Part shown: positions 37,419 through 46,847 of the stretch, one piece after another
Layout: each line of letters opens with the position of its first letter
How positions within the stretch are numbered: position 1 is the first letter of the stretch
Source: Campylobacter concisus
Lineage (GTDB): Bacteria; Campylobacterota; Campylobacteria; Campylobacterales; Campylobacteraceae
DNA: 64,000 nucleotides
Direction: 5' to 3'
Assembly (NCBI RefSeq): GCF_003048905.1
Contig: NZ_PIRO01000001.1
Coordinates: 744,001-808,000, forward strand
Notes under the pieces: generated by a model
What the model was told of the DNA's origin: nothing
Seen by the model: only the letters and a program-made list of their open reading frames with translations
Databases searched by the model: none
Translations under genes and position numbers: made by a program

Positions 37419-38905
37419 ACGAAATAGCCTTTTTAGACCTTAAAGAAATTTCTTTATCTTCGGTTGCTCCGATGCTTAGCATGATAATCTTTGCGCTTTT
37501 TATTTTAATCGTTGGCACCATAAAAAAAGATCTTTCAAGAAATTTCTACTGCGTATTTTGTATCATCGCAATATTTGTAAATTTGGGCCTAATACTTGAT
37601 TTTAACGGTCTTAGCCTTAGCTTTTGGGATATGCTTCTAGTTGATGGAGTTTCGGTCATTTCTCAAGTCATTATCTTAATCGCCTCAGCCCTTTTTATCC
37701 CACTCGCACTTAGCACAAAAGAGTATTTTGAGTACAAAATTTATGAGTATTACGCGCTATTTTTGTTTATGATTGCTGGATTTTTGTTTATGGTGAGCTC
37801 AAATAACTTACTCATCATCTTTTTAGGACTTGAGATCAGCTCACTTTGCCTCTACACCCTAATAGCCCTTCACAACAAGGCAAAAAGCGTCGAGGCTGCT
37901 ATAAAATACTTTGCGATGGGATCGCTCTCAGCTGGCTTTTTTGCGATGGTAATAGCGATGTTTTATCTAGCCACAAACTCAATAGACATCGCTCGTATCG
38001 GCGTTATAATAAAAGATCTTAGCCTAAATCAAAATTTGATCATTTTATTAGGCTGCGTTTTCATCGCCTCTGCCATTGGTTTTAAACTCTCGCTCATACC
38101 ATTTCACACATGGATACCAGACGTTTACGAGGGCTCAAATGCCCCACTTGCTGGCTATATGTCGATAGTGCCAAAGGTGGCAGCTTTTATCGTCGCGTTA
38201 AGAATTTTTGCGATGCTTGAAGGCTCACAAATTTCATGGATAAAAGATATGCTCTACATCATCGCCGTGCTTACGATGAGCCTTGCAAATATCATGGCAC
38301 TAGTACAAAAGGATGTCAAAAGAATGCTCGCCTTTAGCTCCATAGCTCACGCTGGTGTCGTACTCTGTGCGCTTGTGGCAAATTCTCACGAGGCAAATGT
38401 TGCCTTGTTTTTCTACTGGATCATGTTTTTGTTTGCAAATTTGGGCGCATTTTCTATGCTCTGGGTGGCAAGGTGCGACGATGTGGTCTGCTGGGATAAG
38501 CGCTTTAAGCACCCATTTGAGAAATTTTCAGGGCTTATAAAAATTTTACCAAGTTACGCTGTGATAATGGGAATTTTTATGATCGCTCTTGCTGGCATTC
38601 CTCCTTTTAGCGTCTTTTGGGGCAAGATGGTACTTATCTCATCGCTCATAAAGTCTGATTACGTCGTGCTTAGCCTCATCATCATGATAAACTCGGCGAT
38701 TGCTATTTATTACTACCTAAAGCTCATCGTCTTTATGTTTTTAAAAGAGCCTATCGTAAAAGATAAAAATCTCTACACCGCAAATATCTCGATGGCGCTA
38801 AAAGTAATTGTTGGCATTGCGGTAGCTGGAACGGCCTTTTCGTTTTTATTTTCTGGAGCGATTTTGGAATTTATTGAGCATTTTGTCTTTGCTTCAGGAT
38901 TTTAA
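37415..38905 (+). CDS. nuoN: Complex I subunit NuoN
   Basis: This 496-residue antiporter-like subunit is the last of the nuo operon. It shows FLGLEISSLCLYTLIA, KLSLIPFHTWIPDVYEG and APLAGYMSIVPKVAAF. pflA starts 22 bp downstream, so it may share the transcript. Confidence 0.95.
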   Translation: MNEIAFLDLKEISLSSVAPMLSMIIFALFILIVGTIKKDLSRNFYCVFCIIAIFVNLGLILDFNGLSLSFWDMLLVDGVSVISQVIILIASALFIPLALSTKEYFEYKIYEYYALFLFMIAGFLFMVSSNNLLIIFLGLEISSLCLYTLIALHNKAKSVEAAIKYFAMGSLSAGFFAMVIAMFYLATNSIDIARIGVIIKDLSLNQNLIILLGCVFIASAIGFKLSLIPFHTWIPDVYEGSNAPLAGYMSIVPKVAAFIVALRIFAMLEGSQISWIKDMLYIIAVLTMSLANIMALVQKDVKRMLAFSSIAHAGVVLCALVANSHEANVALFFYWIMFLFANLGAFSMLWVARCDDVVCWDKRFKHPFEKFSGLIKILPSYAVIMGIFMIALAGIPPFSVFWGKMVLISSLIKSDYVVLSLIIMINSAIAIYYYLKLIVFMFLKEPIVKDKNLYTANISMALKVIVGIAVAGTAFSFLFSGAILEFIEHFVFASGF

Positions 38906-38927
38906 AAAATTTAACTATAATTGCGGC

Positions 38928-41303
38928 ATGAAAAAGCTCTTAATTATTTTATTTTTTCCGCTTTATCTAACTGCTTTTAATCTTAGCCTAAATAGCGGCG
39001 CAAATGGTGATAAACCTTATAGCGTTCTTCAGCTAAGCGATGAGCAAGAATTTGAATGCGTGGAGCAAATTTTAGCCTATGACACCAAACGCTATGTCTG
39101 CATGCTCGATGATGAAATTTTGCCAAAAATTGAAGATACGACACTGCCATTAATGGATATAAAATATAAAAAGCAAGATGGCAAGCTTTTTATCGTCATA
39201 ATGCCAAAAGCACCGTCAAAACTGTTAAATATAAAAACTGAGCTTTATAGCAGTCAAAATGTACAATATAGCCCAAAAACAACCATTTCAAAACACTTTA
39301 GCATAATCATAGATACTTCACTCAGTGAAAATAGCAAAAGAAAGTCCGGGCTAAATTTTAAACCTGATTTTAAAGATATGCTAAATCCTAGTATCGGAGC
39401 GCTTGATCTTAACAAAGCTCCTATTGCTGGACTTGATAGTAATGACATTGACATCTACATAAGCATAAAAAGAGCTTATGAAAAAGGCGCTTATGAAAAT
39501 GTAGTAAAAGATACTCAAACAGCGATAAAAAGGCATCCAAATAGCCTTTTTTCAAGTGAATTTTTACTATTTCGCCTAAGGGCTCTTGATAAAATTTTTG
39601 AGACAAAAAATGAGTTTGAAGAGATCGAGCCAAAAGATATCGTAAGTGAAGGTAGGGCTTGGATCAGAAAATTCCCATCTGATGAAAACTATCCAGAGGT
39701 GCTCTACCTAATCGCTAGAGCCTACCTAAAAGATAGCATCGCAAGTGATGCAAAATATATGCTTGATATCTTAAACGAAGAGCACGCAAACTCAAAATTT
39801 ACGAAACTTGCAGCGCTTGATTACGCTGATTATCTCTATAAAATAGGCAGACAAAAGGAGGCGCTAAAAGACTATGAAAAAGTGCTTTACTCCACAAACG
39901 ACATCGACCTTGCAAGTAGAGCAGCACTAAGCCTAGCTGATGCAAATATTGATAAAGAAAAATTTGATGAAGCAAAGAAATTTATACTAAAAATCGCAAA
40001 TGCGAATGAAAAATTTTTTATGAATAACCCAACAAAGTCGATGAATCTTGCAACTACATTTGCAAGTAAAGATATGCCTGATGTGGCTGCTAAAATTTAT
40101 GAAATCTTGATAAATAATAGCGATAGAACGAAAGATTTTTATGAAGTTGCTTTAAAAAATTTAGCACTAAATCTAGCCAAAACAAAAGATGAGAAAAAAG
40201 CATACGAATACTTAAATAGATATGAGACAGAGTTTAAATATGGTGATTATATCGATGAAGTCACTAAAGCAAAAGATGGATTATTTTTTGAAGAAAAAGA
40301 TAAAAATGCCACTGCACTTCATGCAAGATATAAAGAGCTAATTGAAAAATATGCTGGAACAAATATTAGTCAAAAGGCTCTAATAAGCGAGCTTGAGCTG
40401 GATATTAAAGAGCGTAAATTCTCCGATGCACTATCTTACAAAACCATGGCAAAAGATGGAAATTTAAGTAAGGCAATGGAGCTGATAAATGAGGCTGCGC
40501 TAGAGCTTACAAAAGAGTATTTTATAAAAGATGATTGCACGGCTGTTATAAATTTACTTGAAAACTACGATATAAACAAAATCTCATTACCGCAATTTAA
40601 GCTCTTTAACTGCTATTACAGAACGGCCCGCTACAACGATGCACTTGAGCTCGCAAAAGCTCATGCAAAAGATGAAAATTTAGAAGATAGAGTTGAGTGG
40701 CTGGTAAATTTGAGCAAAATTTTATATAAAAATAAAGACTACGAGCATGCGATCATTGCCGCAAATGATGCGCTTTCACTTGGCTCATCAGTCGAATATT
40801 CAGATCCAACACCATCTCTTTTTGACAGGTTTTACTCATTGCTTGCATTAAAACGCTTTACGGAGGCGATCTCAACCATTAGTGCTATCGAGCAGCTAAG
40901 AGGCCAAGACTTTAAGATTATCGAAGCATATACGGCCATAAGTGACTATGCGATGAAAAGCAATGACTACGCCATCGCTACAACATATGCCAAAAAAGCT
41001 CTTGAGCTACAAACAAAAGCAAAGATAAATACATTTTCGCCAAAGATAAATTTTAACTACTCAGAAGCTTCACTAAAGACAGATAACCTAGATGAGGCGC
41101 TTGACGAGGCGAAATTTATACTAAACATGAAGCTTGGACCAGAAGACCGCTTACACGCTTTAAATTTGATAAGTGAAATTTATATAAGGCAAAAGCAGTT
41201 TAAGTTGGCTAGGCCTTATTTAAATGAGTGCTCTGACTCAAATTTTATAAGCCCGTATAAAGATGCTTGCAAAGCTAAGCTTGATATGATAGGCAAAAAC
41301 TAA
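38928..41303 (+). CDS. pflA: Paralysed flagellum protein PflA, TPR-rich periplasmic scaffold
   Basis: This 791-residue protein has a cleavable signal peptide (MKKLLIILFFPLYLTAFN) and a long array of tetratricopeptide-like helical pairs from about residue 190 to the end. The position right after nuoN matches C. jejuni Cj1565c, PflA. In C. jejuni PflA helps form the periplasmic ring around the flagellar motor that supports high torque, and loss gives non-motile cells with flagella. The frame is open from 38874, but the ATG at 38928 gives the proper signal peptide. Confidence 0.88.
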   Translation: MKKLLIILFFPLYLTAFNLSLNSGANGDKPYSVLQLSDEQEFECVEQILAYDTKRYVCMLDDEILPKIEDTTLPLMDIKYKKQDGKLFIVIMPKAPSKLLNIKTELYSSQNVQYSPKTTISKHFSIIIDTSLSENSKRKSGLNFKPDFKDMLNPSIGALDLNKAPIAGLDSNDIDIYISIKRAYEKGAYENVVKDTQTAIKRHPNSLFSSEFLLFRLRALDKIFETKNEFEEIEPKDIVSEGRAWIRKFPSDENYPEVLYLIARAYLKDSIASDAKYMLDILNEEHANSKFTKLAALDYADYLYKIGRQKEALKDYEKVLYSTNDIDLASRAALSLADANIDKEKFDEAKKFILKIANANEKFFMNNPTKSMNLATTFASKDMPDVAAKIYEILINNSDRTKDFYEVALKNLALNLAKTKDEKKAYEYLNRYETEFKYGDYIDEVTKAKDGLFFEEKDKNATALHARYKELIEKYAGTNISQKALISELELDIKERKFSDALSYKTMAKDGNLSKAMELINEAALELTKEYFIKDDCTAVINLLENYDINKISLPQFKLFNCYYRTARYNDALELAKAHAKDENLEDRVEWLVNLSKILYKNKDYEHAIIAANDALSLGSSVEYSDPTPSLFDRFYSLLALKRFTEAISTISAIEQLRGQDFKIIEAYTAISDYAMKSNDYAIATTYAKKALELQTKAKINTFSPKINFNYSEASLKTDNLDEALDEAKFILNMKLGPEDRLHALNLISEIYIRQKQFKLARPYLNECSDSNFISPYKDACKAKLDMIGKN

Positions 41304-41897
41304 ATACAAAAAGATAGCTTGTTTGCTAGTTTTATATTTGAGCTTAAAATTAGTAGGCTTTATTTTTGCTATTTAAATTGAGCTTTCTTTATAATTGAGT
41401 CTTTAATATTTTTTACATTGCCACCAAATACTCTTTATATTATAAAAAGAACTATATTTATCGTAAGCCTTAATGTATTTTTAACGCACGAGCATGGCTG
41501 GTATGTTTAAATTTTAAGCATCTTTCTCATAAATAAAGAGAATTGGCCATTTTATTAAATCAACAATACTAAATGTAGTCTGTTTTACGATTTATAAGCT
41601 TAAAAATTAAAAATACTTAATGAGTTTTACCCAATAGATCAAAGCAAAAAATAACTTGTAGCGCTTGTAATTATATTTATATGATGTGTTTTATTGTATT
41701 TATAGAAATTTTTAGCTTATTGTAAATTAGCTTCTAAAATTTATCACTTACTACACACTAATTAAACAACATTATAAAAAATGGTTTTTACGTTTTTAGT
41801 AGCAATTTGCTAAGCAAATAAGTATATATTTTTAAGAAATTTTTCTAGAATAAAATATTGTGTTTAATAAATTGAAAAGTAATGAGAATTAGGAAAA
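41304..41897. other. AT-rich intergenic region before the tRNA cluster
   Basis: About 590 bp with no open frame of note and no recognisable RNA gene on either strand. It would hold the 3' trailer of the tRNA transcript and the end of the pflA transcript. I see no clear hairpin terminator. Confidence 0.4.
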
Positions 41898-41972
41898 TGG
41901 TGACCCATACGAGACTCGAACTCGTGTTACCAACGTGAGAGGCTGGTGTCCTAACCGCTAGACGAATGGGCC
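41898..41972 (-). tRNA. tRNA-Glu (anticodon CTC)
   Basis: Complete cloverleaf with encoded CCA. The acceptor is GGCCCAT/ATGGGTC, and the anticodon stem CCAGC/GTTGG encloses loop CTCTCAC, giving anticodon CTC for GAG codons. It is the last gene of the 11-tRNA cluster. Confidence 0.88.
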
Positions 41973-41980
41973 AAAATGGA

Positions 41981-42056
41981 TGGTGCCCCGTGTAGGCCTC
42001 GAACCTACGACCCCATCATTAAGAGTGATATGCTCTACCAACTGAGCTAACGAGGC
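41981..42056 (-). tRNA. tRNA-Lys (anticodon CTT)
   Basis: Cloverleaf with encoded CCA. Anticodon loop CTCTTAA gives CTT, reading AAG. A second, separate tRNA-Lys (TTT) lies in the same cluster. Confidence 0.9.
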
Positions 42057-42170
42057 AAAAAACATAATACAAACTATAAAGCCTAATTTTAGAACTAATA
42101 ATCTTAAAATCTAAATTTTATCACTCAATAATAAGAAAATTTATAATAACCTTAAACTAAGGTTTAGAGA

Positions 42171-42247
42171 TGGCGCAGCGGACGGGGCTCGAACCCGCGA
42201 CCTCCGCCGTGACAGGGCGGCATTCTAACCAACTGAACTACCGCTGC
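42171..42247 (-). tRNA. tRNA-Asp (anticodon GTC)
   Basis: Cloverleaf with encoded CCA. Anticodon stem CCGCC/GGCGG and loop CTGTCAC. Confidence 0.95.
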
Positions 42248-42255
42248 ACCTAAAA

Positions 42256-42331
42256 TGGTGGTCGCTATAAGACTCGAACTTATGACATCCACCTTGTAAG
42301 GGTGGCGCTCTACCAACTGAGCTAAGCGACC
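42256..42331 (-). tRNA. tRNA-Val (anticodon TAC)
   Basis: Cloverleaf with encoded CCA. Stem CCACC/GGTGG and loop CTTACAA. Confidence 0.95.
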
Positions 42332-42349
42332 TAAAATTTAAAAAATACC

Positions 42350-42425
42350 TGGCGACCCTTAGAGGATTTGAACCTCTGTTTCTACACAGAGAAAGTAGAG
42401 TCCTGAGCCACTAGACGAAAGGGTC
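42350..42425 (-). tRNA. tRNA-Glu-like, anticodon CTC by position count, unusual anticodon arm
   Basis: The acceptor (GACCCTT/AAGGGTC), D arm (GTCTAGTGGCTCAGGAC) and T arm (AGAGG/CCTCT) fit tRNA-Glu, and CCA is encoded. The anticodon arm is odd: counted from both sides it is CTACT-TTCTCTG-TGTAG, with a T-T mismatch closing the loop and T instead of A at position 37. The centre reads CTC. In other Campylobacter this cluster position holds the main tRNA-Glu (TTC), so the identity needs care. Confidence 0.7.
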
Positions 42426-42438
42426 ATAAACCCAAAAA

Positions 42439-42514
42439 TGGTGTCCTGCGTTGGATTCGAACCAACGGCCCCCTCATTAAAAGTGAGATGCTCTACCGAC
42501 TGAGCTAGCAAGAC
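42439..42514 (-). tRNA. tRNA-Lys (anticodon TTT)
   Basis: Cloverleaf with encoded CCA. Anticodon loop CTTTTAA. Confidence 0.95.
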
Positions 42515-42654
42515 ATTTGTTTAAAAAAGAATTGAGATTATACAAAAAACATTATTACATGTCAAGAAACAAGAAAAGTACCTAATACTTTCTATAATAA
42601 AGGGTAACTTTAATTTTTAATAATATAAGTTTATCTCAAATTATAAAAAAAGAA

Positions 42655-42739
42655 TGGTGCGGATGAAAGGACTTGAACCTTCACGCCGTGGGGCACCAGA
42701 TCCTAAGTCTGGCGTGTCTGCCAATTTCACCACATCCGC
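42655..42739 (-). tRNA. tRNA-Leu (anticodon TAG)
   Basis: Class II tRNA with a long variable arm. Stem CCAGA/TCTGG and loop CTTAGGA; CCA is encoded. Confidence 0.95.
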
Positions 42740-42754
42740 ACAACAATAGTAAGG

Positions 42755-42831
42755 TGGTACGCCCATCAGGATTCGAACCTGAGGCCTACGGCTTAGAAGG
42801 CCGTTGCTCTATCCAGCTGAGCTATGAGCGC
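42755..42831 (-). tRNA. tRNA-Arg (anticodon TCT)
   Basis: Cloverleaf with encoded CCA. Loop CTTCTAA gives TCT, for AGA codons. Confidence 0.95.
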
Positions 42832-42846
42832 ATAAAGTATTTTAAG

Positions 42847-42923
42847 TGGCGCGCCCGATAGGAGTCGAACCCATAACCTACAGATCCGAAGTCTGTCGCT
42901 CTATCCAATTGAGCTACGAGCGC
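42847..42923 (-). tRNA. tRNA-Arg (anticodon TCG)
   Basis: Cloverleaf with encoded CCA. Stem ACAGA/TCTGT and loop CTTCGGA give TCG, for CGA-type codons. Confidence 0.93.
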
Positions 42924-42929
42924 CCAAAA

Positions 42930-43007
42930 TGGGGTGAGTGATGGGAATCGAACCCACGACCCTCAGGACCACAATCTGATGCTCTAACCGACTGAGCTAC
43001 ACTCACC
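42930..43007 (-). tRNA. tRNA-His (anticodon GTG)
   Basis: Cloverleaf with encoded CCA and C73. The extra G at position -1, typical of tRNA-His, is encoded. Anticodon loop TTGTGGT. Confidence 0.95.
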
Positions 43008-43015
43008 ATTTAACA

Positions 43016-43093
43016 TGGTCGGGGTGAAAGGATTCGAACCTTCGGCCCTCTGGTCCCAAACCAGATGCGCTAACCAGACTGCGCTACACCCCG
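43016..43093 (-). tRNA. tRNA-Pro (anticodon TGG)
   Basis: Cloverleaf with encoded CCA. Stem TCTGG/CCAGA and loop TTTGGGA give TGG. It is the first gene of the minus-strand tRNA cluster. Confidence 0.95.
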
Positions 43094-43520
43094 CCTGAGT
43101 CGTGTTTGTGAGTTTATGCCACTACCTCATTAAAAAGTCGTATTTTAACTTGTTTTTTTTATAAAGTCAATTAAAAAACACTTAAATTAATAGAAATTAT
43201 ATATAAAAAATAATTCGATCAAAAATATTAATTAGCACTTTACTAAATACATAATCTTTTAAACGAGCTAGCTTTCTATGCTTCTATATTTTGCTATCTA
43301 CTACAAATTTAACCTTTATTTCACGGATTTTTAGTAGCTTGATAAGAATATTTTACACTGATATTACAACGAAACAAACATCAATCTATTGTCTATTATG
43401 CATTTTATGCTTATCAAAATTTTACCTTCAAATTTCAACAGATTTATCTTTTCGGGCTAGAATTTTTTGATTAACATTTTATCCATCATATCATTAGCTT
43501 TTTTCATTGTCGTAAAAATA
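43094..43520. other. AT-rich intergenic region upstream of the tRNA cluster
   Basis: About 430 bp between terC and tRNA-Pro, with no coding or RNA gene that I can support. It must contain the promoter of the minus-strand tRNA transcript, but no single -10 stands out. Confidence 0.4.
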
Positions 43521-44243
43521 TTATTTAGCTACTACTTTCTTTTTAGCATAGATATTTATACTTTCTACTGCTAATGAAAATGCCATCGCAAAATAGATAT
43601 ATCCCTTTGGAATATGAAATCCTAATCCTTCAGCAACGAGCGTCATGCCCACAAGCACCAAAAATGCAAGTGCTAAAATTTTTATAGTCGGGTTATTATC
43701 TACAAAATTAGAAATACCTTTTGACGCTATCATCATTACACCAACTGCTAAAATAACAGCTATGATCATTATCTCTATATGCTCAGCCATTCCAACAGCC
43801 GTGATAACACTATCAAGAGAAAAAACAATATCCAAAACAGCTATCTCGCTTACGATAACCAAGAAATTTGCATGTGATTTTTTGCTATTTTTATGCTCTT
43901 CGCTTTCGCCAGAAACACTAGAATGTATTTCAAGGGTCGATTTTACAAGTAAAAATAGACCACCTAGTATGAGCACCAAATCTCGGCCGCTTATGCTAAA
44001 TTCTGCGATAGTAAAGAGTGGCTTTGTTAGCTTCATGATCCAAAACAATGAAAGTAAAAGTAAAATTCTAGTCACCATAGCTAGCCCTAAGCCTACAATC
44101 CTACCACTGCCGCGTTGCTCTGGAGGCAGTTTGCCTACCAAAATAGCGATAAATATAATATTATCTATGCCTAAAACTATTTCTAAGCCAGTTAACGTAA
44201 GTAGTGATATCCACGCTTCTGGCGAACTAAACCATTCAAACAT
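43521..44243 (-). CDS. TerC family integral membrane protein
   Basis: This 240-residue protein has about seven helices and the TerC family blocks TGLEIVLGIDNIIFI and AVLDIVFSLDSVITA, each with the conserved acidic residue in the membrane. TerC/YkoY/Alx proteins are linked to manganese export and to metallation of exported enzymes; older names refer to tellurium resistance. It overlaps the end of purN by 8 bp and is the last gene of the comM-nnr-purN-terC run. Confidence 0.9.
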   Translation of the reverse strand: MFEWFSSPEAWISLLTLTGLEIVLGIDNIIFIAILVGKLPPEQRGSGRIVGLGLAMVTRILLLLSLFWIMKLTKPLFTIAEFSISGRDLVLILGGLFLLVKSTLEIHSSVSGESEEHKNSKKSHANFLVIVSEIAVLDIVFSLDSVITAVGMAEHIEIMIIAVILAVGVMMIASKGISNFVDNNPTIKILALAFLVLVGMTLVAEGLGFHIPKGYIYFAMAFSLAVESINIYAKKKVVAK

Positions 44244-44823
44244 TTGCTTCCTTTGTTAAAATTTTTATTATGCTATCAGGCAAAATTTCATGCTCTATCG
44301 CATGGATTTTGCTCTCCCAATCCTCTAAGCTCATACCATCTTCTCTTTCAAACGCTCTTTGTGCGATGAGTTTACCTCCGTCAAGCTCCTCGCTCACGTA
44401 GTGCACGCTCACACCACCTATCATCATATCGCTCTCAAAGCTCTCTTTTATCGCATGAGCACCCTTAAAAAGTGGCAATATGGAAGGATGTAAATTTATG
44501 GCTTTTATCTTTGATGTAAAAACAGGAGTTAATATCCTCATAAATCCAGCAAGTACTGTTAGCTCGGCGCCGCTTTTTAAAATTTGCTCCACAACTGCAG
44601 CGTCAAATTCCTCACGATTTTTAAATTTAGCACTCTCTATTATCGTCGTCTCAAGCCCAAATTTCTTAGCTCGCTCGATGCCATATGCGCCTGGCTTGTT
44701 GCAGATACAAAGGCAAACTTCGATTTTTATGCCATTAAAAATTTGATTATGAACTTTTTTAAGTATCGCTTCTAAATTTGAGCCACTACCGCTAAAAAGT
44801 ACGGCTATTTTTTTCGTAAGCAT
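44236..44823 (-). CDS. purN: Phosphoribosylglycinamide formyltransferase PurN
   Basis: This 195-residue cytosolic enzyme of purine synthesis transfers a formyl group from 10-formyl-tetrahydrofolate to GAR. It shows FSGSGSNLEAIL, LAGFMRILTPVF, the catalytic NLHPSILPLFKGAHA (Asn and His) and GGVSVHYVSEELDGG with the catalytic Asp. All active-site residues are present. It overlaps nnr by 19 bp. Confidence 0.95.
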   Translation of the reverse strand: MLTKKIAVLFSGSGSNLEAILKKVHNQIFNGIKIEVCLCICNKPGAYGIERAKKFGLETTIIESAKFKNREEFDAAVVEQILKSGAELTVLAGFMRILTPVFTSKIKAINLHPSILPLFKGAHAIKESFESDMMIGGVSVHYVSEELDGGKLIAQRAFEREDGMSLEDWESKIHAIEHEILPDSIIKILTKEANV

Positions 44824-46208
44824 TTTACTCCTTTTATAATGTCTGTTGGCTCGAGCGCGTAGCTATTTTTTTTGAAATTTTTAAGGCTTAGTGCATGAGC
44901 TAGTGTAGCCGAAATAGCAGCATCCAGTGGCTCGTAGCCTTGAGCTAAAAGAGCAAGTACAAGTCCGCTTAGCACGTCACCACTGCCACCCTTTGCAAGT
45001 ATATTTTTACCACAAGGCATGATATAAATTTCTCCATCTTTAGCAATTATTGTATTTGCGCCTTTAAGTACTAGCACAGCCTTAAATTTCTCGCTCCAAG
45101 ACTTAGCATAAGCAAATCTATTTTCTTGTAATGTTTTTACGTCGATATCTGCTATATTACAAAGCTTTAAAAGTGAGCAAAATTCCTTTGGATGGGGCGT
45201 TAAAACACAGTTTTCATTTAGTAGATCAAGCACTTTTGCGCTGTAAAAGATATCAGCGTCAAGCACTAGCTTTTTGCTCTTTAAAATTTGCGTATCAAGC
45301 TCTTCTATGCCCTTTTTGCCAAGCCCCATGCCAACGGCTCCAGCGTTCATTTTATCGCTTATCTTGCTAGCTTGCATGATATGCGTTGGCAAATTTAAGC
45401 CCTGCTCGCATATCACGCTAACTAGCCCAGTCCCAAAGGCAAATGCTGCCTTTGCGCAAAGTTTGCTAGCTCCTATGTGCTCGCCAGATACAATAAATGC
45501 GTGGCCAAAGTCGCCCTTATTTACACACTGATTTTTTCTATTTGGAAGTATAAGGTCGCATTTTTTAAGCAGGTGATAGTCACTCTCGCATTCGTAGTTT
45601 TGCGTGCTTATGCCAAGATCAGCGACCTTTATCTTGCCAACAAAGTCTTTTGCCGCGTCGCTATAAAGAGCTAGCTTTCTAGCTCCCATCGTGATCGTAG
45701 TATCTGCTTTTACGCAAGCGCCGAGCACCTTGCCCTCGCTACTTAGCCCGCTTGGTACATCACAAGCGATGATGTAAGCGAGGCTGGCGTTTATTTTTGA
45801 GATGAGCTCTATGTGCTTTTCGTCTAAATTTCTATTTAAACCAGAGCCAAAAAGTCCATCTATGACACAGTTCGTTTCTTTTAAACTAATGTCTATATCA
45901 TGGCTTTCGTGCACATTAGCTAGTTTTGCACGTTCAAGCTGCTTGCTCGCAAGTGGCTTTAAATTTTGGCTAATCAGGATAAATTCGCACTCAAACTCGC
46001 CCTCTAGCATCCTTAAAGTGCAAAGCACGTCAGCACCGTTATTTCCACCACCGCAAATGCCTAGTACCCTCATACCTTTTTTAAATTTCTTACGGATAAA
46101 ATTTGCTACGGCTACGGCTGCATTTTCCATTAAAAGCTCTTCGCTAAGTTTAAATTTCTCGCTCGCCCTCTCGTCTAAAACTCTCGTGTCTAAATATAAA
46201 TTTTTCAT
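44805..46208 (-). CDS. nnr: Bifunctional NAD(P)H-hydrate repair enzyme (epimerase/dehydratase)
   Basis: This is a 467-residue cytosolic repair enzyme. The N-terminal half is the YjeF-type epimerase (GICGGGNNGADVL, then CVIDGLFGSGLNR and ACDVPSGLSSEG). The C-terminal half is the ADP-dependent dehydratase, with LTPHPKEF and the strong NILAKGGSGDVLSGLVLALLAQG block. It restores damaged, hydrated NADH and NADPH. It begins 2 bp after comM on the same strand. Confidence 0.93.
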   Translation of the reverse strand: MKNLYLDTRVLDERASEKFKLSEELLMENAAVAVANFIRKKFKKGMRVLGICGGGNNGADVLCTLRMLEGEFECEFILISQNLKPLASKQLERAKLANVHESHDIDISLKETNCVIDGLFGSGLNRNLDEKHIELISKINASLAYIIACDVPSGLSSEGKVLGACVKADTTITMGARKLALYSDAAKDFVGKIKVADLGISTQNYECESDYHLLKKCDLILPNRKNQCVNKGDFGHAFIVSGEHIGASKLCAKAAFAFGTGLVSVICEQGLNLPTHIMQASKISDKMNAGAVGMGLGKKGIEELDTQILKSKKLVLDADIFYSAKVLDLLNENCVLTPHPKEFCSLLKLCNIADIDVKTLQENRFAYAKSWSEKFKAVLVLKGANTIIAKDGEIYIMPCGKNILAKGGSGDVLSGLVLALLAQGYEPLDAAISATLAHALSLKNFKKNSYALEPTDIIKGVKCLRKK

Positions 46209-46209
46209 T

Positions 46210-46847
46210 CTATGCCCTAAAACTAAGCGCCTCTAAGATATGGGGCTTTAAAATTTGCTCGCTCTCATCAAGATCAGCGATGCTTCTAGCCACTCTAAGT
46301 GTTCTTTTTATGCCTCTTTGAGAAAGATTGTACCTCGAGGCCGCCTTTTGTAAAATTTCTCTTGCTTCATTATCTAATAGACAAAATTTTTCTACTTGTG
46401 CCTCATTTAGCTTGCCGTTTAGCTCATCTTGATTGCGTTTTTTTTGAAATATAAAGGCTTTTAAGACCATCTCGCTCATCTGCTGTGAGCTTAAACTCGC
46501 CTTGTCACCTGGCGAGCTCTCGTCCATAGCAACTTTTAAGTCAATGCGGTCAAGCACTGGAGCTGAAATTCTTGATTTATAGTTTTTTATCTCATTTTCG
46601 CTGCATTGGCAATTTAAATTGCGAGAGAATAAATTTCCGCAAGGGCATGGATTTTGAGCTGCTACGAAGATAAACTTAGTCTCATAAGTTACTTTTGAAT
46701 TTACTCTTGAAATATGGATTTGATTGTCCTCTAGTGGCTCTCTTAGGCTCTCGATCACTTGTTTAGAAAAGTGTGGAAATTCGTCAAAAAATAGCACTCC
46801 GCCATTTGCAAGTGCGATCTCACCGATCTTTGCGACATTTGAGCCAC
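46210..46847 (-). pseudogene. comM: comM, 3' part (interrupted by the transposon)
   Basis: This is the C-terminal portion of the Mg-chelatase-like AAA+ protein ComM (YifB), from SNVAKIGEIALANGGVLFFDEFPHF (containing Walker B) to the stop. It shows a four-cysteine cluster in the insert (CPCGNLFSRNLNCQC), SRISAPVLDRIDL and RYNLSQRGIKRTLRVARSIADL. The frame continues into the transposon up to 46911, but that piece is not native. The 5' part lies at 63800-64000. ComM is a hexameric helicase that drives branch migration during natural transformation. Here Walker A and Walker B are on separate sides of the insertion, so the protein should be inactive. Confidence 0.95.
46843..46847. repeat. Target-site duplication GCCAC (left copy)
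   Basis: GCCAC directly precedes TGT of the left transposon end and is repeated after the right end at 63800-63804. A 5-bp duplication is the hallmark of Tn7-type insertion. Confidence 0.95.
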
